Of a stretch of DNA of 64,000 bases, positions 46,274-54,570 are shown piece by piece (within the stretch, counting starts at the first letter, position 1; every line of letters starts with the position of its first letter). This DNA comes from a virus. Location of the stretch: the IMG/VR virus record IMGVR_UViG_3300046665_000384, positions 28,974-92,973 of that record; one strand, written 5' to 3'. A program made the translations under genes and the position numbers. The notes under the pieces were generated by a model. It searched no databases and was not told the origin of the DNA. It saw only the letters and a list, made by a program, of their open reading frames with translations.

Positions 46274-47148
46274 GACAAGCTCCCCAGCCAGAAGCGCGAA
46301 TACTGTTTCGCGCCCCCGCCATCCACGTTGTTTTGCATGGTGTGCGCGGCCGTCATGACGACCATCGGCACCCCGTTCATGTCGAACACGTCACCCGCGC
46401 GCACGCCGAGGCTCGGGATGCAGGCGACAACCTTGCGGCGCACCAGAACGCGCCCCATCAGGCCCAGCTCGCGGGCGTTCTTGTGCGGGGCGTACACGAC
46501 GGCCTGCGCGTCGTCGCGCCGCTCGCCGAACAGGAACTTGCCGTCCGGGCCGGTCGAGAAATACGCCGGCAGCTCGTCGTTCACGAGGAAGTCGCTGCGC
46601 ACGTCCTCCGACGCCAGCACCGCCATGGTTTCGACCGGCTTTTGCGCCATCACGTCGCGCAGGCGCATGAGCGTCACCGCGCCGCTGCGCCACATCAGCA
46701 CCGCGCCTTCCTCCTGCATCACCTGCGCCAGCTGGAACGTCGGCACGTCGCCCTTGAAGCACGCGAAGCGGCCGACGTTGATGTCGCCCTTGACGGTGGC
46801 GGTCGCGCCACAGGAGCGGTATAGGGACGCGAAGCTCGTGTTCTTCGCGATCACCGCCGTGCGCCGCCTGCGCGCCACGTTTACCAGCGCCTCCGGGAAG
46901 GCCGTGATGGACACCGCCGACATCGGGTAGGAGCCCTGCGTCAGCCCGCCGGCATTGTTCATCGGCTCGCACTTGACGATGCGGAAGTCGATTTCGTTCA
47001 CCCGGATCACGCGCCCGTCTTGGAAGTCGGTCGCGATTTCCGGTACCAGCCGGATTTGCGCCTCGAACGTCAGCGGGATCGGGGCGAGGTCGTAGCGCAG
47101 GCAGGCCGACAGCACCATGTCGCCGCGCACGCCGTTCACGTTAATCAT
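46270..47148 (-). CDS. Baseplate hub protein (putative)
   Basis: 292 residues, ATGA-coupled to the spike gene downstream. It has beta-rich halves: LAPIPLTFEAQIRLVPEIAT, RVNEIDFRIVKCEPMNNAGG, and FQLAQVMQEEGAVLMWRSGA, VTLMRLRDVMAQKPVETMAV, which recall the hub proteins (gpD/gp27 type) that sit between tube and spike. Position and size support the call. Confidence 0.65.
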   Translation of the reverse strand: MINVNGVRGDMVLSACLRYDLAPIPLTFEAQIRLVPEIATDFQDGRVIRVNEIDFRIVKCEPMNNAGGLTQGSYPMSAVSITAFPEALVNVARRRRTAVIAKNTSFASLYRSCGATATVKGDINVGRFACFKGDVPTFQLAQVMQEEGAVLMWRSGAVTLMRLRDVMAQKPVETMAVLASEDVRSDFLVNDELPAYFSTGPDGKFLFGERRDDAQAVVYAPHKNARELGLMGRVLVRRKVVACIPSLGVRAGDVFDMNGVPMVVMTAAHTMQNNVDGGGAKQYSRFWLGSLS

Positions 47149-47339
47149 GCGAGTCCTTGAAGCCTGCGATATTCGGCATAGCTGATGACGCCGCCGCAGT
47201 GGCGACAGATGTAATTCGAGTTGCGCACGCGGTCGTTCAGCGGCCGGAAGCTATGGCCACCGCAGGACGCCAGATCACTTTCGTTGCGCCACGCCGCTCC
47301 GCGCGCTTCGAGCGGGAACTCGAAATGGTGGATGCTCAT
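47145..47339 (-). CDS. Small zinc-ribbon protein (64 aa)
   Basis: ATG 47339 overlaps the previous TGA. ESDLASCGGHSFRPLNDRVR followed by YICRHCGGVISYAEYRRLQG gives C...H and CxxC positions of a zinc ribbon. It sits among baseplate genes, and its role is unknown. Confidence 0.6.
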   Translation of the reverse strand: MSIHHFEFPLEARGAAWRNESDLASCGGHSFRPLNDRVRNSNYICRHCGGVISYAEYRRLQGLA

Positions 47340-47578
47340 ACCGTGGCGTGCTGGCGGCCCTGCTGGTACCAGTGATATGCGTGCGCATCGACCTCGCCAT
47401 CGCAGTGCGCGCAGCGGTAGCGCGCCTTCAGCGGCGTGGAGCCGGGCAGCTCGGCGAACTCGTGGCGCGGGCAGGCGCGCAGCTTGACCGCGTTCGCCTT
47501 GACCTGTTCGGCGATGGCGAGCAGGGTAGGGCGGGTCAGCCCGGCCGCCTGCGCCAGCTTGTCCACGGAATCCGTCAT
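47336..47578 (-). CDS. Small zinc-binding-like protein (80 aa)
   Basis: KLAQAAGLTRPTLLAIAEQV then ACPRHEF and YRCAHCDGEVDAHAYHWYQQ. A helical start with a Cys/His zinc-ribbon-like second half. ATGA-coupled on both sides. The function is unknown. Confidence 0.6.
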   Translation of the reverse strand: MTDSVDKLAQAAGLTRPTLLAIAEQVKANAVKLRACPRHEFAELPGSTPLKARYRCAHCDGEVDAHAYHWYQQGRQHATV

Positions 47579-47952
47579 ATCGACACCGGCTCCTCGCTGA
47601 AGGCCGCGCGCGGCAGGTCCACCGTCTCGTACTGGCGGATGTCGCCCTCGATGGTGTTCGCGTCGCGGCCGTACACGTCCACGCCCATGCCGCGCGAGGC
47701 TTCAAGGGTGCGGGCGTTCTCGCGCTCGACGTAGAGCATGAACAGGGGCTTGATGACGCCCCATTCGCTCGACGTGAGCACGATGTCGCCGTTGATGGTG
47801 GCCATGTCGTCCTGATCCTCCGGGACGTTCGCCAGCTGGCCCCACGCCGAGAACTGCCGGGCGGCGGTCAGGGCCTGCTCTTTTACCTTGTCGTCGTCGA
47901 TCACGAGGCCGTGCACCCAGTTGACCGACAGGGCCAGTTCGTCAAGCTTCAC
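47575..47952 (-). CDS. Virion/tail assembly protein (hypothetical)
   Basis: 125 residues, 8 bases after the tube gene. LALSVNWVHGLVIDDDKVKE, TAARQFSAWGQLANVPEDQD and SSEWGVIKPLFMLYVERENA resemble a small structural or completion protein of contractile tails. No family is named. Confidence 0.6.
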   Translation of the reverse strand: MKLDELALSVNWVHGLVIDDDKVKEQALTAARQFSAWGQLANVPEDQDDMATINGDIVLTSSEWGVIKPLFMLYVERENARTLEASRGMGVDVYGRDANTIEGDIRQYETVDLPRAAFSEEPVSI

Positions 47953-47960
47953 GATGCGCC

Positions 47961-48452
47961 TTAGAGGTTGCCGGGCAGTTGTTCACCGAAGAAGTGGAAG
48001 AACAGGGTGCCGGAGATGGTCAGCACCTGCGAACGGTTCTCCCAGTCGCGGTCCGGATTGTCGAAGTTGAAGAAGCCATCTTCGATCTTGACGGCGCGGC
48101 TGTATTTCTCCATCGAGCCCTCGTAGACGGTCGCGCCGCTGAATTTGCCGCCGCTCGCGTTCAGGGCGTCGATGAACGCCTGCGTGTGGCCCTTCACGGT
48201 CTCATAGATCGTGACTTGGCCCTGCATGGCGGTTTCGAGCTGCTGCGGCTGCCAGCTCTTGCTGCCGTTCGGGCCGGGCACTTCGATTTCGCCAGCCGAC
48301 GAGAGGATCGGCCATGGGAATTGCTTGATCAGCAGGCGCATGTGCTCGAAGCCGTCGACGACGAACATCGAGTCCGACGATACGGCCTTGTCGCCCAGCG
48401 CCTTGGCTTGTGCGTACGATTGCGCGAGATACGCGCCGGTATTAACGGTCAT
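47961..48452 (-). CDS. Tail tube protein (putative)
   Basis: 163 residues from ATG 48452 (AAGGTGA upstream; a GTG 3 codons earlier is also in frame). VDGFEHMRLLIKQFPWPILS, QPQQLETAMQGQVTIYETVK and FFNFDNPDRDWENRSQVLTI fit a tail-tube fold: beta-sandwich with a helix and a C-terminal strand (GTLFFHFFGEQLPGN). It has its own late promoter, as an abundant tube protein would. Called by size, pattern and context. Confidence 0.65.
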   Translation of the reverse strand: MTVNTGAYLAQSYAQAKALGDKAVSSDSMFVVDGFEHMRLLIKQFPWPILSSAGEIEVPGPNGSKSWQPQQLETAMQGQVTIYETVKGHTQAFIDALNASGGKFSGATVYEGSMEKYSRAVKIEDGFFNFDNPDRDWENRSQVLTISGTLFFHFFGEQLPGNL

Positions 48453-48487
48453 GCTCGTCACCTTTTATGTGGACTTTCAACGGGTCC

Positions 48488-48531
48488 ACTGTACGGCTCG
48501 ACCTTGCCCGCTCCCGGCGGCGTTTTCCTAA
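48488..48531 (-). promoter_or_regulatory. Putative late promoter (copy 4) of tube gene
   Basis: TTAGGAAAACG (48531-48521), 27 bases, TACAGT (48493-48488) on the minus strand; nearly identical over 18 positions to the copy at 10695. Confidence 0.75.
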
Positions 48532-50459
48532 TGCCCTGCCATTCCGCCCGTTGCAATGTGCGCGAGCCTGCGGTCCTTCACGTCTTGGTTCGCGAGGGAA
48601 TCGTTCGCCACCACCACCGGCTGTGCGGGCTTGCTGTTGAGCTGCACCGGGATGTCCACGCGCGGCGCTTGCGGCGGCAGGGGCGCGGTGGCGGTGGCGC
48701 TCTGCGGGATCGACGGGACCGACTTCGCCGAGGGCATGCCCGGCGCGGCTGTCACGGACGGGATCGATGGCACCGCGTCCGACACCCGCGTCACGCCGAC
48801 CTTGTAGCCCTCGACCTTGCGCATGCCGTCGAGAAGGACGCCCAGCTCTTGGCTCGACATGTCACCGATCTTCTTGCCGCGCAGGTCGATCCCCTTGGCG
48901 TCCGCCGACTTGTAAATGCTGCTCGCGTAGGCTTGCACGTTTGCCTTGCCCGAGTAATCGGAGATGGCATACTTCGGCAGCATTTCCTCAATGGTCTTGT
49001 TGCCGTGCTTGCTCGTCAGCAGCTGCGCCTGCGCGGCGCGGCCGGCGCTTTCCGAGCTGAAGATTGCATTGCCCCACTGGTCGAGGTCGACCACTTCGTT
49101 ACCGTATGCCTTCTTCGCCGCCGCCAGCGCGTCGGCTTTCGACCGCTTCGTGTTGACGGTCTTGTCGGCGCTCCCCGCGTATCCGAATTTCAGGTTGCCG
49201 GGATTGTTGTTTCGCCACGAGACCGTGCCGCCGTCGCGCATCTCGGTCGACCCGTCCGCGCGCTCGTAGACGCGTGCGGTGCCCTTCGCCGAGAGCAGGC
49301 GGCCAATCGGCGCGACCGCGCCAGCCGCCCAGTCCTTCGCGGCGGTCAGGCCCGCGCCTGTTCGCTCCTTCGCGGCGGCCAGCCCGGCGCTGGCGCGGTC
49401 CGCCAGCTTCTGCGCCCCGCCGGCCACGTCGATGCCCGTTTTCTCCTTGATAAAGTCGTTCGCGGCCTCGCCGGCCTTTCTGACGATCCCCAGCTTGTCC
49501 GCCACCATGTCCACCAGCTTGCCGGCCAGCTCCTTTACCTTGTCGCCGACCAAGGCCCAGCCTGCGGCGATGGCGGTGACGATGGCGGCCCCCATCGGGC
49601 TGAAGATGAACTGTGCCACGTCCTTGATGATCCCGAGCATGCCGCCATCGCCACCGCCACCCGCGTGAATCCCGCCGATGGCGCGCAGCTCGGCCCGGTC
49701 GAACTCCCGATCTTCCTTGCGCATGATCTTGAGCTGGCTGAGGATGCGGCGGTACCACGGCAGCGCGTCGCTCGACTTGTCGTGCTTGACGCCCCGGCCG
49801 ATAACGGCCTTGCCGACCTCGCCAACGGCCTTCAGCGGGCCGCCGGCCAGATTGCGCAGCTCGTTCGCCGCCTCGATGGCCGGGTCGATCTTTTCCAGAT
49901 CGCCACCGCTGCCGCCATGCCCGGAGACCGCTGTTTTCAGCCTTGCAAGCAATCCATCCTTGTCGCTACGGGCCGAGCCGCTTTCCGTGCCGCCGCCGGC
50001 ACCGAAGCGCCCGCGTGCGTCGCGCACCTGCGCGGAACCGGCCGCCTGCGCGCTGCGTTCGCGGTTGGCGCGCGATGTCTCGGCGCGCTGCTCGGCCGCC
50101 GCCTGCTGGGCCTGCTGGCGCGTCAGCTGCCGCACGGCGCGTTCCACCGGGTCGCCCGCGCGCTGCGCGCTGGCGATGAACCGCCCCCGGCTGTCTCGCG
50201 CACGGTCGACCCCGCCCGCTGCGCTGCGCGTGCCGACCGGGACGGATGCGGTATTTCGCGCGCTGGCCGACGCGGCGCGCTGGCCGCCGGCATTGGGGTT
50301 GGCCGGGCGCGCGCGCTGGAGCACATTGGATCGCACCTGCCCCTTGAGCAACCGGATGACGGTTGCCGTGTCGCGCTTGATCGCCTTCAGGGTAGGCGTC
50401 GCCTCGTCGGCAGGGAGCCTATGGTCGGGGACGAGAAACCCGTATTGGTCTGCGTTCAT
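48528..50459 (-). CDS. Tape-measure / tail-associated muramidase-like protein
   Basis: 643 residues from ATG 50459 (ATGA overlap); the longer frame to 50834 is upstream read-through. The N-terminal half is Arg/Ala/Gln-rich, with RDSRGRF and RDARGRF repeats. A hydrophobic span lies near residue 295-315 (IFSPMGAAIVTAIAAGWALV). From about 415, SWRNNNPGNLKFGYAGSADK through YAISDYSGKANVQAYASSIY matches a peptidoglycan-cutting module found in phage tail proteins. The C-terminus is Pro/Ser-rich. At 643 residues it would give a short tail if it is the only tape measure. Confidence 0.65.
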   Translation of the reverse strand: MNADQYGFLVPDHRLPADEATPTLKAIKRDTATVIRLLKGQVRSNVLQRARPANPNAGGQRAASASARNTASVPVGTRSAAGGVDRARDSRGRFIASAQRAGDPVERAVRQLTRQQAQQAAAEQRAETSRANRERSAQAAGSAQVRDARGRFGAGGGTESGSARSDKDGLLARLKTAVSGHGGSGGDLEKIDPAIEAANELRNLAGGPLKAVGEVGKAVIGRGVKHDKSSDALPWYRRILSQLKIMRKEDREFDRAELRAIGGIHAGGGGDGGMLGIIKDVAQFIFSPMGAAIVTAIAAGWALVGDKVKELAGKLVDMVADKLGIVRKAGEAANDFIKEKTGIDVAGGAQKLADRASAGLAAAKERTGAGLTAAKDWAAGAVAPIGRLLSAKGTARVYERADGSTEMRDGGTVSWRNNNPGNLKFGYAGSADKTVNTKRSKADALAAAKKAYGNEVVDLDQWGNAIFSSESAGRAAQAQLLTSKHGNKTIEEMLPKYAISDYSGKANVQAYASSIYKSADAKGIDLRGKKIGDMSSQELGVLLDGMRKVEGYKVGVTRVSDAVPSIPSVTAAPGMPSAKSVPSIPQSATATAPLPPQAPRVDIPVQLNSKPAQPVVVANDSLANQDVKDRRLAHIATGGMAGH

Positions 50460-51286
50460 GGGCGTCCTTGGAACATGAATGTGTCGAATTCGGTAAATAC
50501 GAGCTGGAGCTGTTGCAGCCCTTCCTCGCCGCGCGAAAGCTCCGTTTCCAGCGACGTGACGCGCATCGCAAACTCGGTTTCGTAGCCGCCGAATGCCTGC
50601 ATGGTCGCGTCGTTCACGGCCGACTCGATCAGGCGGATTCCGATGAGGTAATCGGCCGGGAGCCCCACGGTGCCATCGGACCGCGCCACCTGTTTTGCCT
50701 TGCCGTCGAACCAGCCCCGGATCGTGCCGGCGGCGTCGTCGAACGTCGTGATGCGCATTTCCGTGCGCTCGGTGCCCGTCACCATGTCCATGACGGCGGT
50801 ACCAATCTGCTTGGCCTCGCTGCTGATCGTCCACGGCCCCAGATTCACGTCCGTGGCGAACAGGTTGAACGTCTTGGAGATGTCTTCGTAGCCCTTGGGC
50901 GGGTTCGGGTCTCGGATTTCGATGAACCAGAGATTCTTGCGCGCGTGGTTCCCGGCGCGCACCTCTGCCGCGATCCGGGCGGCCTCCTGCGGCGTCAGGC
51001 CGCCCAGAAGGGGATTCGGGCTGGCTTGGAAATACAGGTGTGCGGCGGTCGGGTTGGACAGCGGCGACTTGATGCCGAGCTTGTTCCGGATCGCGTTCAC
51101 GCCCGCGCCGAGGAGCGCATTGGCGTCACCTCGCTCGATGGCGCGCACGACACCAGCAGCCCCCGGCGCGAGCTTGCCAACAGCCGCGCCTACGATGGCG
51201 CTGCCGGCGGCGCGGCTGGCGATGGTCGAGCCGATGCTGGAGATGCTCGACGACAGCCGCTGGCTGAGCTGGTCAAACAGGCTCAT
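50456..51286 (-). CDS. Tail-tube/baseplate-fold virion protein
   Basis: 276 residues. A hydrophobic, Ala/Gly-rich N-terminus (SSISSIGSTIASRAAGSAIV) precedes LWFIEIRDPNPPKGYEDISK, FNLFATDVNLGPWTISSEAK, TEMRITTFDDAAGTIRGWFD and GLPADYLIGIRLIESAVND, which resemble tail-tube or tube-initiator domains of T4-like baseplates. It lies between the portal and the tape-measure-like gene. Probably the baseplate-proximal tube initiator. Confidence 0.6.
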   Translation of the reverse strand: MSLFDQLSQRLSSSISSIGSTIASRAAGSAIVGAAVGKLAPGAAGVVRAIERGDANALLGAGVNAIRNKLGIKSPLSNPTAAHLYFQASPNPLLGGLTPQEAARIAAEVRAGNHARKNLWFIEIRDPNPPKGYEDISKTFNLFATDVNLGPWTISSEAKQIGTAVMDMVTGTERTEMRITTFDDAAGTIRGWFDGKAKQVARSDGTVGLPADYLIGIRLIESAVNDATMQAFGGYETEFAMRVTSLETELSRGEEGLQQLQLVFTEFDTFMFQGRP

Positions 51287-52908
51287 TCGTCGTCCTCGGC
51301 ATTACCGCCCGCGCCCGGCTTGCCTGCGCCGGGGAATCCGCCCCCGTCGCCGAATCCGCCGCCACCTCCGCCACCCTCACCGAAACCGCCGCCGCCATCT
51401 TCCGCCGGGGGCTCCGTCATGTTCTCCACGATCAGGTCCGCCTGTTCCTCGTCCAGCAGCATGATCTTCGTGAGGATTTCTTTCTGGCCCGGCTTCTTCA
51501 TGCGCAGGTCGCGCAGCTGGGCGAGGGTCTGGGTCAGCATCATGCCGCTGTTCATCGCCTCGGTCTTGGTCTTCTGCTTCTCGGTTTCGAGGGCGGAAAT
51601 CGTGCCGTAGAAATTGACCACCCACGGGCGCTCGTTCGCGGCGAACACGGTCCCGTACTTGTGGTAGGTGTGGATGTCGATGATCTGGTTGAAAAACTCC
51701 GTCAGGCCCACGCGCAGCAGGCGCGAGCGCTCGGCCGCCTGCGCCGAGGTGCGGAAGAATCCGCCGTCGCCGAGGCCGCCAGACAGCAGCTCGGCAAAGC
51801 CCAGCATGGACAGGTCGATGCCCAGCGCGGCGGACAGCAGCTTTGCATAGAACATCACGTCTTCGATGCTGATCGTGCCGCTCTGGCCCCGGCCGCTGCC
51901 GCCCGTCAGGCTACCGGCAACCGCCGCGAGCTGCTTCTCGCCATACACCGGCAGCAGGTTGTAGATGCGCTGGAGGAACGGCTTGCGGTTCGCGATGGCG
52001 GCCTCGGCGCGCTGCTTCGACGCCATGAGAATTTTTTGCAGGTTCATCATGTACGACTTGCGCTGCTCCTTCGTCACGCCGTCCATGTTCACGGTGATCA
52101 GGGACTCGTCCATGGAGTCGAGGATGCGCTGCCCCGACAGGCCGACGAGGGCCGTCGACAGCATGTCGTAGGGGTCTTCCGCGCTGTCGAGGAACGAGCC
52201 GCCGACCAGCGAGGGCAACAGCGGCAGCTCGTTGATGTCGTCTTCGTCCAGCGCCAGTTTGATCGCCTTTTCCATCGCGCGCACCTGCGGGATGTAGACC
52301 ATGCGCGGCATTTTCAGGCGGGCCATCTGCATCAGGCTCAGTCGCCCGGTAAAGCGCGGGCCGGCGGCGACCACGAAGCCCACTGTGGTATTCCCCCGCT
52401 CGTACGACGTCACCATCGCGGGGTGCACGATTTCGTCCACCAGAACGTCGACCACGCCGCGCTTGCCATCGGTGTACACGCGGCCGTAGGCGTCGCCGAA
52501 GCCTGCGCCATTGAAACCTGCCGTGTAGGCGATGCGGTTGAAAATTGCGCACAGGTCGGTCCGGATTTCCTCGACCATCGCCGCCTTGGCCTTGTCGCCC
52601 TTGAAGGCCGGGTTATCCTCCAGAAAAACGACATCGCCGGATGTCTCGTGTCCGCCGAGGGCGGCCGTGACGTGCAGGCGCAGCGCAGTCGAGACAATCG
52701 GGTCAGAGACCATTTCGATGCGCTTCTGGTAAATCTGCTGCCGGTTCCGGGCGATCTGCTTGGTACTGCCCAGCAGCATCGAAATCGACAGGCCATCCGT
52801 CATGGCGTCCTGCTGCTCGCGCTCGGTGATCTGGTGGCTGGCGACGTTCTTCGCACCGAACATGCGCGAGAGGAAACCCCACGTCTTACCGTTCTCGTTG
52901 TTGGACAT
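51283..52908 (-). CDS. Portal protein (putative)
   Basis: 541 residues. MLLGSTKQIARNRQQIYQKR, IVSTALRLHVTAALGGHETS, FNGAGFGDAYGRVYTDGKRG, KLLSAALGIDLSMLGFAELL and HKYGTVFAANERPWVVNFYG fit the clip/stem/wing order of portal proteins. Near the end MLTQTLAQLRDLRMKKPGQK and LLDEEQADLIVENMTE precede a Gly/Asp-rich tail. The ring of twelve copies would be the DNA entry and tail attachment vertex. It heads the portal-tail gene block with its own late promoter. Confidence 0.75.
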   Translation of the reverse strand: MSNNENGKTWGFLSRMFGAKNVASHQITEREQQDAMTDGLSISMLLGSTKQIARNRQQIYQKRIEMVSDPIVSTALRLHVTAALGGHETSGDVVFLEDNPAFKGDKAKAAMVEEIRTDLCAIFNRIAYTAGFNGAGFGDAYGRVYTDGKRGVVDVLVDEIVHPAMVTSYERGNTTVGFVVAAGPRFTGRLSLMQMARLKMPRMVYIPQVRAMEKAIKLALDEDDINELPLLPSLVGGSFLDSAEDPYDMLSTALVGLSGQRILDSMDESLITVNMDGVTKEQRKSYMMNLQKILMASKQRAEAAIANRKPFLQRIYNLLPVYGEKQLAAVAGSLTGGSGRGQSGTISIEDVMFYAKLLSAALGIDLSMLGFAELLSGGLGDGGFFRTSAQAAERSRLLRVGLTEFFNQIIDIHTYHKYGTVFAANERPWVVNFYGTISALETEKQKTKTEAMNSGMMLTQTLAQLRDLRMKKPGQKEILTKIMLLDEEQADLIVENMTEPPAEDGGGGFGEGGGGGGGFGDGGGFPGAGKPGAGGNAEDDE

Positions 52909-52937
52909 GACGACTCACAATAATGGACTCAGCCATC

Positions 52938-52981
52938 ATTGTTGCGCCGGCTCCAGCGGTGCCCGCCCCGCGTTTTCCTCC
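52938..52981 (-). promoter_or_regulatory. Putative late promoter (copy 5) of portal gene
   Basis: GGAGGAAAACG (52981-52971), 27 bases, AACAAT (52943-52938) on the minus strand, 30 bases before the portal ATG. Confidence 0.7.
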
Positions 52982-52984
52982 GAT

Positions 52985-53007
52985 AAAAAAGCCCGCACAG
53001 AGCGGGC
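52985..53007 (-). terminator. Rho-independent terminator before portal unit
   Basis: On the minus strand GCCCGC-TCTGT-GCGGGC followed by six T. It ends the 53.0-54.0 kb unit just upstream of the portal promoter. Confidence 0.85.
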
Positions 53008-53012
53008 ACTAT

Positions 53013-53354
53013 TTACGGGTTGATGAAATCCCACACGATTACTTGCTTAGCCTTGATTCCGTAGTGCTGGAGAAATAGGTAACGCGTCTCTTCGAGCTGC
53101 TTACGTAGATTGTCGTCCACTTCCATCTCGGCAAATTCCAAGAGTTTGCTGATGGCCCTTGAATAGTTCCTATCGAAGTCACTTGGAGTTGTCCCGAAGC
53201 CGAGGAAAGTGTGTTTCTTCCCGATCCTGACACTCAGGACGGCCCCACGAGGGTTTTTTGCTTCTGGTGTTGGCGGAAGGTAGGTGATCCCATAGATCAG
53301 ACCATTTTCGCGCAGGAGCTTAGACGGATCGGCCTGTATCGTTTCAATTTTCAT
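53013..53354 (-). CDS. Hypothetical protein, AP2-like or beta-alpha fold
   Basis: 113 residues, with ACGGAGATAA before the ATG. NGLIYGITYLPPTPEAKNPR, VLSVRIGKKHTFLGFGTTPS and NYSRAISKLLEFAEMEVDDN suggest an AP2-like three-strand-helix fold, which binds DNA in other phage proteins, but the match is weak. Base composition is clearly more AT-rich than the neighbours, suggesting recent transfer. Confidence 0.5.
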   Translation of the reverse strand: MKIETIQADPSKLLRENGLIYGITYLPPTPEAKNPRGAVLSVRIGKKHTFLGFGTTPSDFDRNYSRAISKLLEFAEMEVDDNLRKQLEETRYLFLQHYGIKAKQVIVWDFINP

Positions 53355-53379
53355 AATTTATCTCCGTAACGGCGGATAG

Positions 53380-53532
53380 TCAGGTCTTGACGCACCCGAC
53401 GAATTCGATGTCGTCGTCCTGCGCGTCCGCCCATTCCTCGAACAGCTCGATTGCCTCGCCTTCGCTTTCGGCCGTGTAGGTGCGCGAGCGGGCCGCGCCA
53501 TTGCGCGAATACGTTATGCGGTACTCATCCAT
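53380..53532 (-). CDS. Small hypothetical protein (50 aa)
   Basis: MDEYRITYSRNGAARSRTYT then AESEGEAIELFEEWADAQDD, ending DIEFVGCVKT. This short beta-alpha-beta layout (strand, helix with acidic residues, strand) is common in small phage proteins. CCGGAGACC stands upstream of the ATG. It lies in the 54.0-53.0 kb unit. Confidence 0.55.
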   Translation of the reverse strand: MDEYRITYSRNGAARSRTYTAESEGEAIELFEEWADAQDDDIEFVGCVKT

Positions 53533-53549
53533 GATGGTCTCCGGTCGCC

Positions 53550-53966
53550 TTACTGCGGCTCTTTGTCGAGCGCTTCATATCCATCGGCCGGGTCAGCGGG
53601 CAGGAGCGTTCCGGCGTCAATATCGCCGGGAATCTGCGATGCGTCTGCATCCTCGATTTCGCCGAGGTACGTTTCGACGCTCTCGATCCATTCGCGGGTC
53701 GCCTGCCCCTTGTCGCCGTCCTGCCAGCTTTCGGGCTTCCCGTCGAACTCTTCGTCGGCCTCGCGATGGATGTCCTCGATCAGCCCGCGCAGCTCCTGCA
53801 CCGCCTCATCGTGCGCCGCCACATGGACGTCCAGTGACGCGCGCGCTTTCTCCAACTCTTCGTTAAACACGGACACGCCATCCTCCAGCGCGGCGCGCAT
53901 AGCGGCCACTTTCTCCAGAGCTGCAAGGATTCGTTTGTCGTCGGTCTTGGTGATCTTCATTGCCAT
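53550..53966 (-). CDS. Acidic coiled-coil protein
   Basis: 138 residues, CCGGAGCACAAC before the ATG. DDKRILAALEKVAAMRAALE, VFNEELEKARASLDVHVAAH and VQELRGLIEDIHREADEE form a long coiled coil; the C-terminal third is acidic. It is the first gene after a shared-operator promoter, the only one of that family on this arm. The function is unknown. Confidence 0.6.
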   Translation of the reverse strand: MAMKITKTDDKRILAALEKVAAMRAALEDGVSVFNEELEKARASLDVHVAAHDEAVQELRGLIEDIHREADEEFDGKPESWQDGDKGQATREWIESVETYLGEIEDADASQIPGDIDAGTLLPADPADGYEALDKEPQ

Positions 53967-54015
53967 GTTGTGCTCCGGTGTCTGGCAGCGCCCGGCGCGC
54001 CGCCCAATGAACGAG

Positions 54016-54045
54016 ATTGTATGCGCTCACGTTTTGCGTCGTCAA
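54016..54045 (-). promoter_or_regulatory. Sigma70 promoter with shared operator (copy 5)
   Basis: On the minus strand TTGACG (54045-54040), 18-base spacer, TACAAT (54021-54016), dyad CGTGAGCGCATACA at 54031-54018. Confidence 0.8.
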
Positions 54046-54070
54046 GTGCATAATTTCTGTGACGCAAACG

Positions 54071-54093
54071 AAAAAGCCCGGACAGGCCGGGCT
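54071..54093 (-). terminator. Rho-independent terminator
   Basis: On the minus strand GCCCGG-CCTGT-CCGGGC followed by five T, ending the gene at 54113. Confidence 0.8.
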
Positions 54094-54112
54094 CGTGAGG
54101 GGAGGGCAGGCG

Positions 54113-54529
54113 TCAGGCTTGCCGCGCGCGCTGGTCCGGGTCGTCCAGCACGAACGGCCGGCCGTGGAGCGTGTATTCATTGGTCAGCACGCCCGTGGTG
54201 CCGATCACGTCGTCGCCGAACATCCAGCCGGCGAGCAGGGTCAGCTCGGGGCTGACCGAATCGCCATCCTTGACCTCGTATTCGGTCGCCCAGCTCGGCT
54301 CGTCGTACGTGCCCACCGAAAGGCCGTTCGCGCGCAGGACGCGCTTCATGGCCCACCAGTAGGGGCCGTAGCGCAGGTAGTTCTTCGGGTCTTTCGCGAG
54401 CACCTTGCGGGTTTGCTCGACGAAGATCGGCAGCAGCGGCTTGCCGCCGACCTGCGACTGGTACGTCGCGAGCTGGGCGCGCAGGTACGCCGGGTCCATC
54501 TTGTAATCTGGTTCGCCGTCATCGGCCAT
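54113..54529 (-). CDS. Hypothetical protein downstream of DarB
   Basis: 138 residues from ATG 54529 (GGAG 6 bases upstream). YKMDPAYLRAQLATYQSQVG, PLLPIFVEQTRKVLAKDPKN, YGPYWWAMKRVLRANGLSVG and VSPELTLLAGWMFGDDVIGT suggest a compact helical protein common near DarB or polyvalent-protein genes. A GC-rich hairpin (54543-54563) precedes it. The function is unknown. Confidence 0.6.
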   Translation of the reverse strand: MADDGEPDYKMDPAYLRAQLATYQSQVGGKPLLPIFVEQTRKVLAKDPKNYLRYGPYWWAMKRVLRANGLSVGTYDEPSWATEYEVKDGDSVSPELTLLAGWMFGDDVIGTTGVLTNEYTLHGRPFVLDDPDQRARQA

Positions 54530-54570
54530 TCTGTTCTCCATGCCGCCCCACGGCGGGGCGGCGTTACGGG

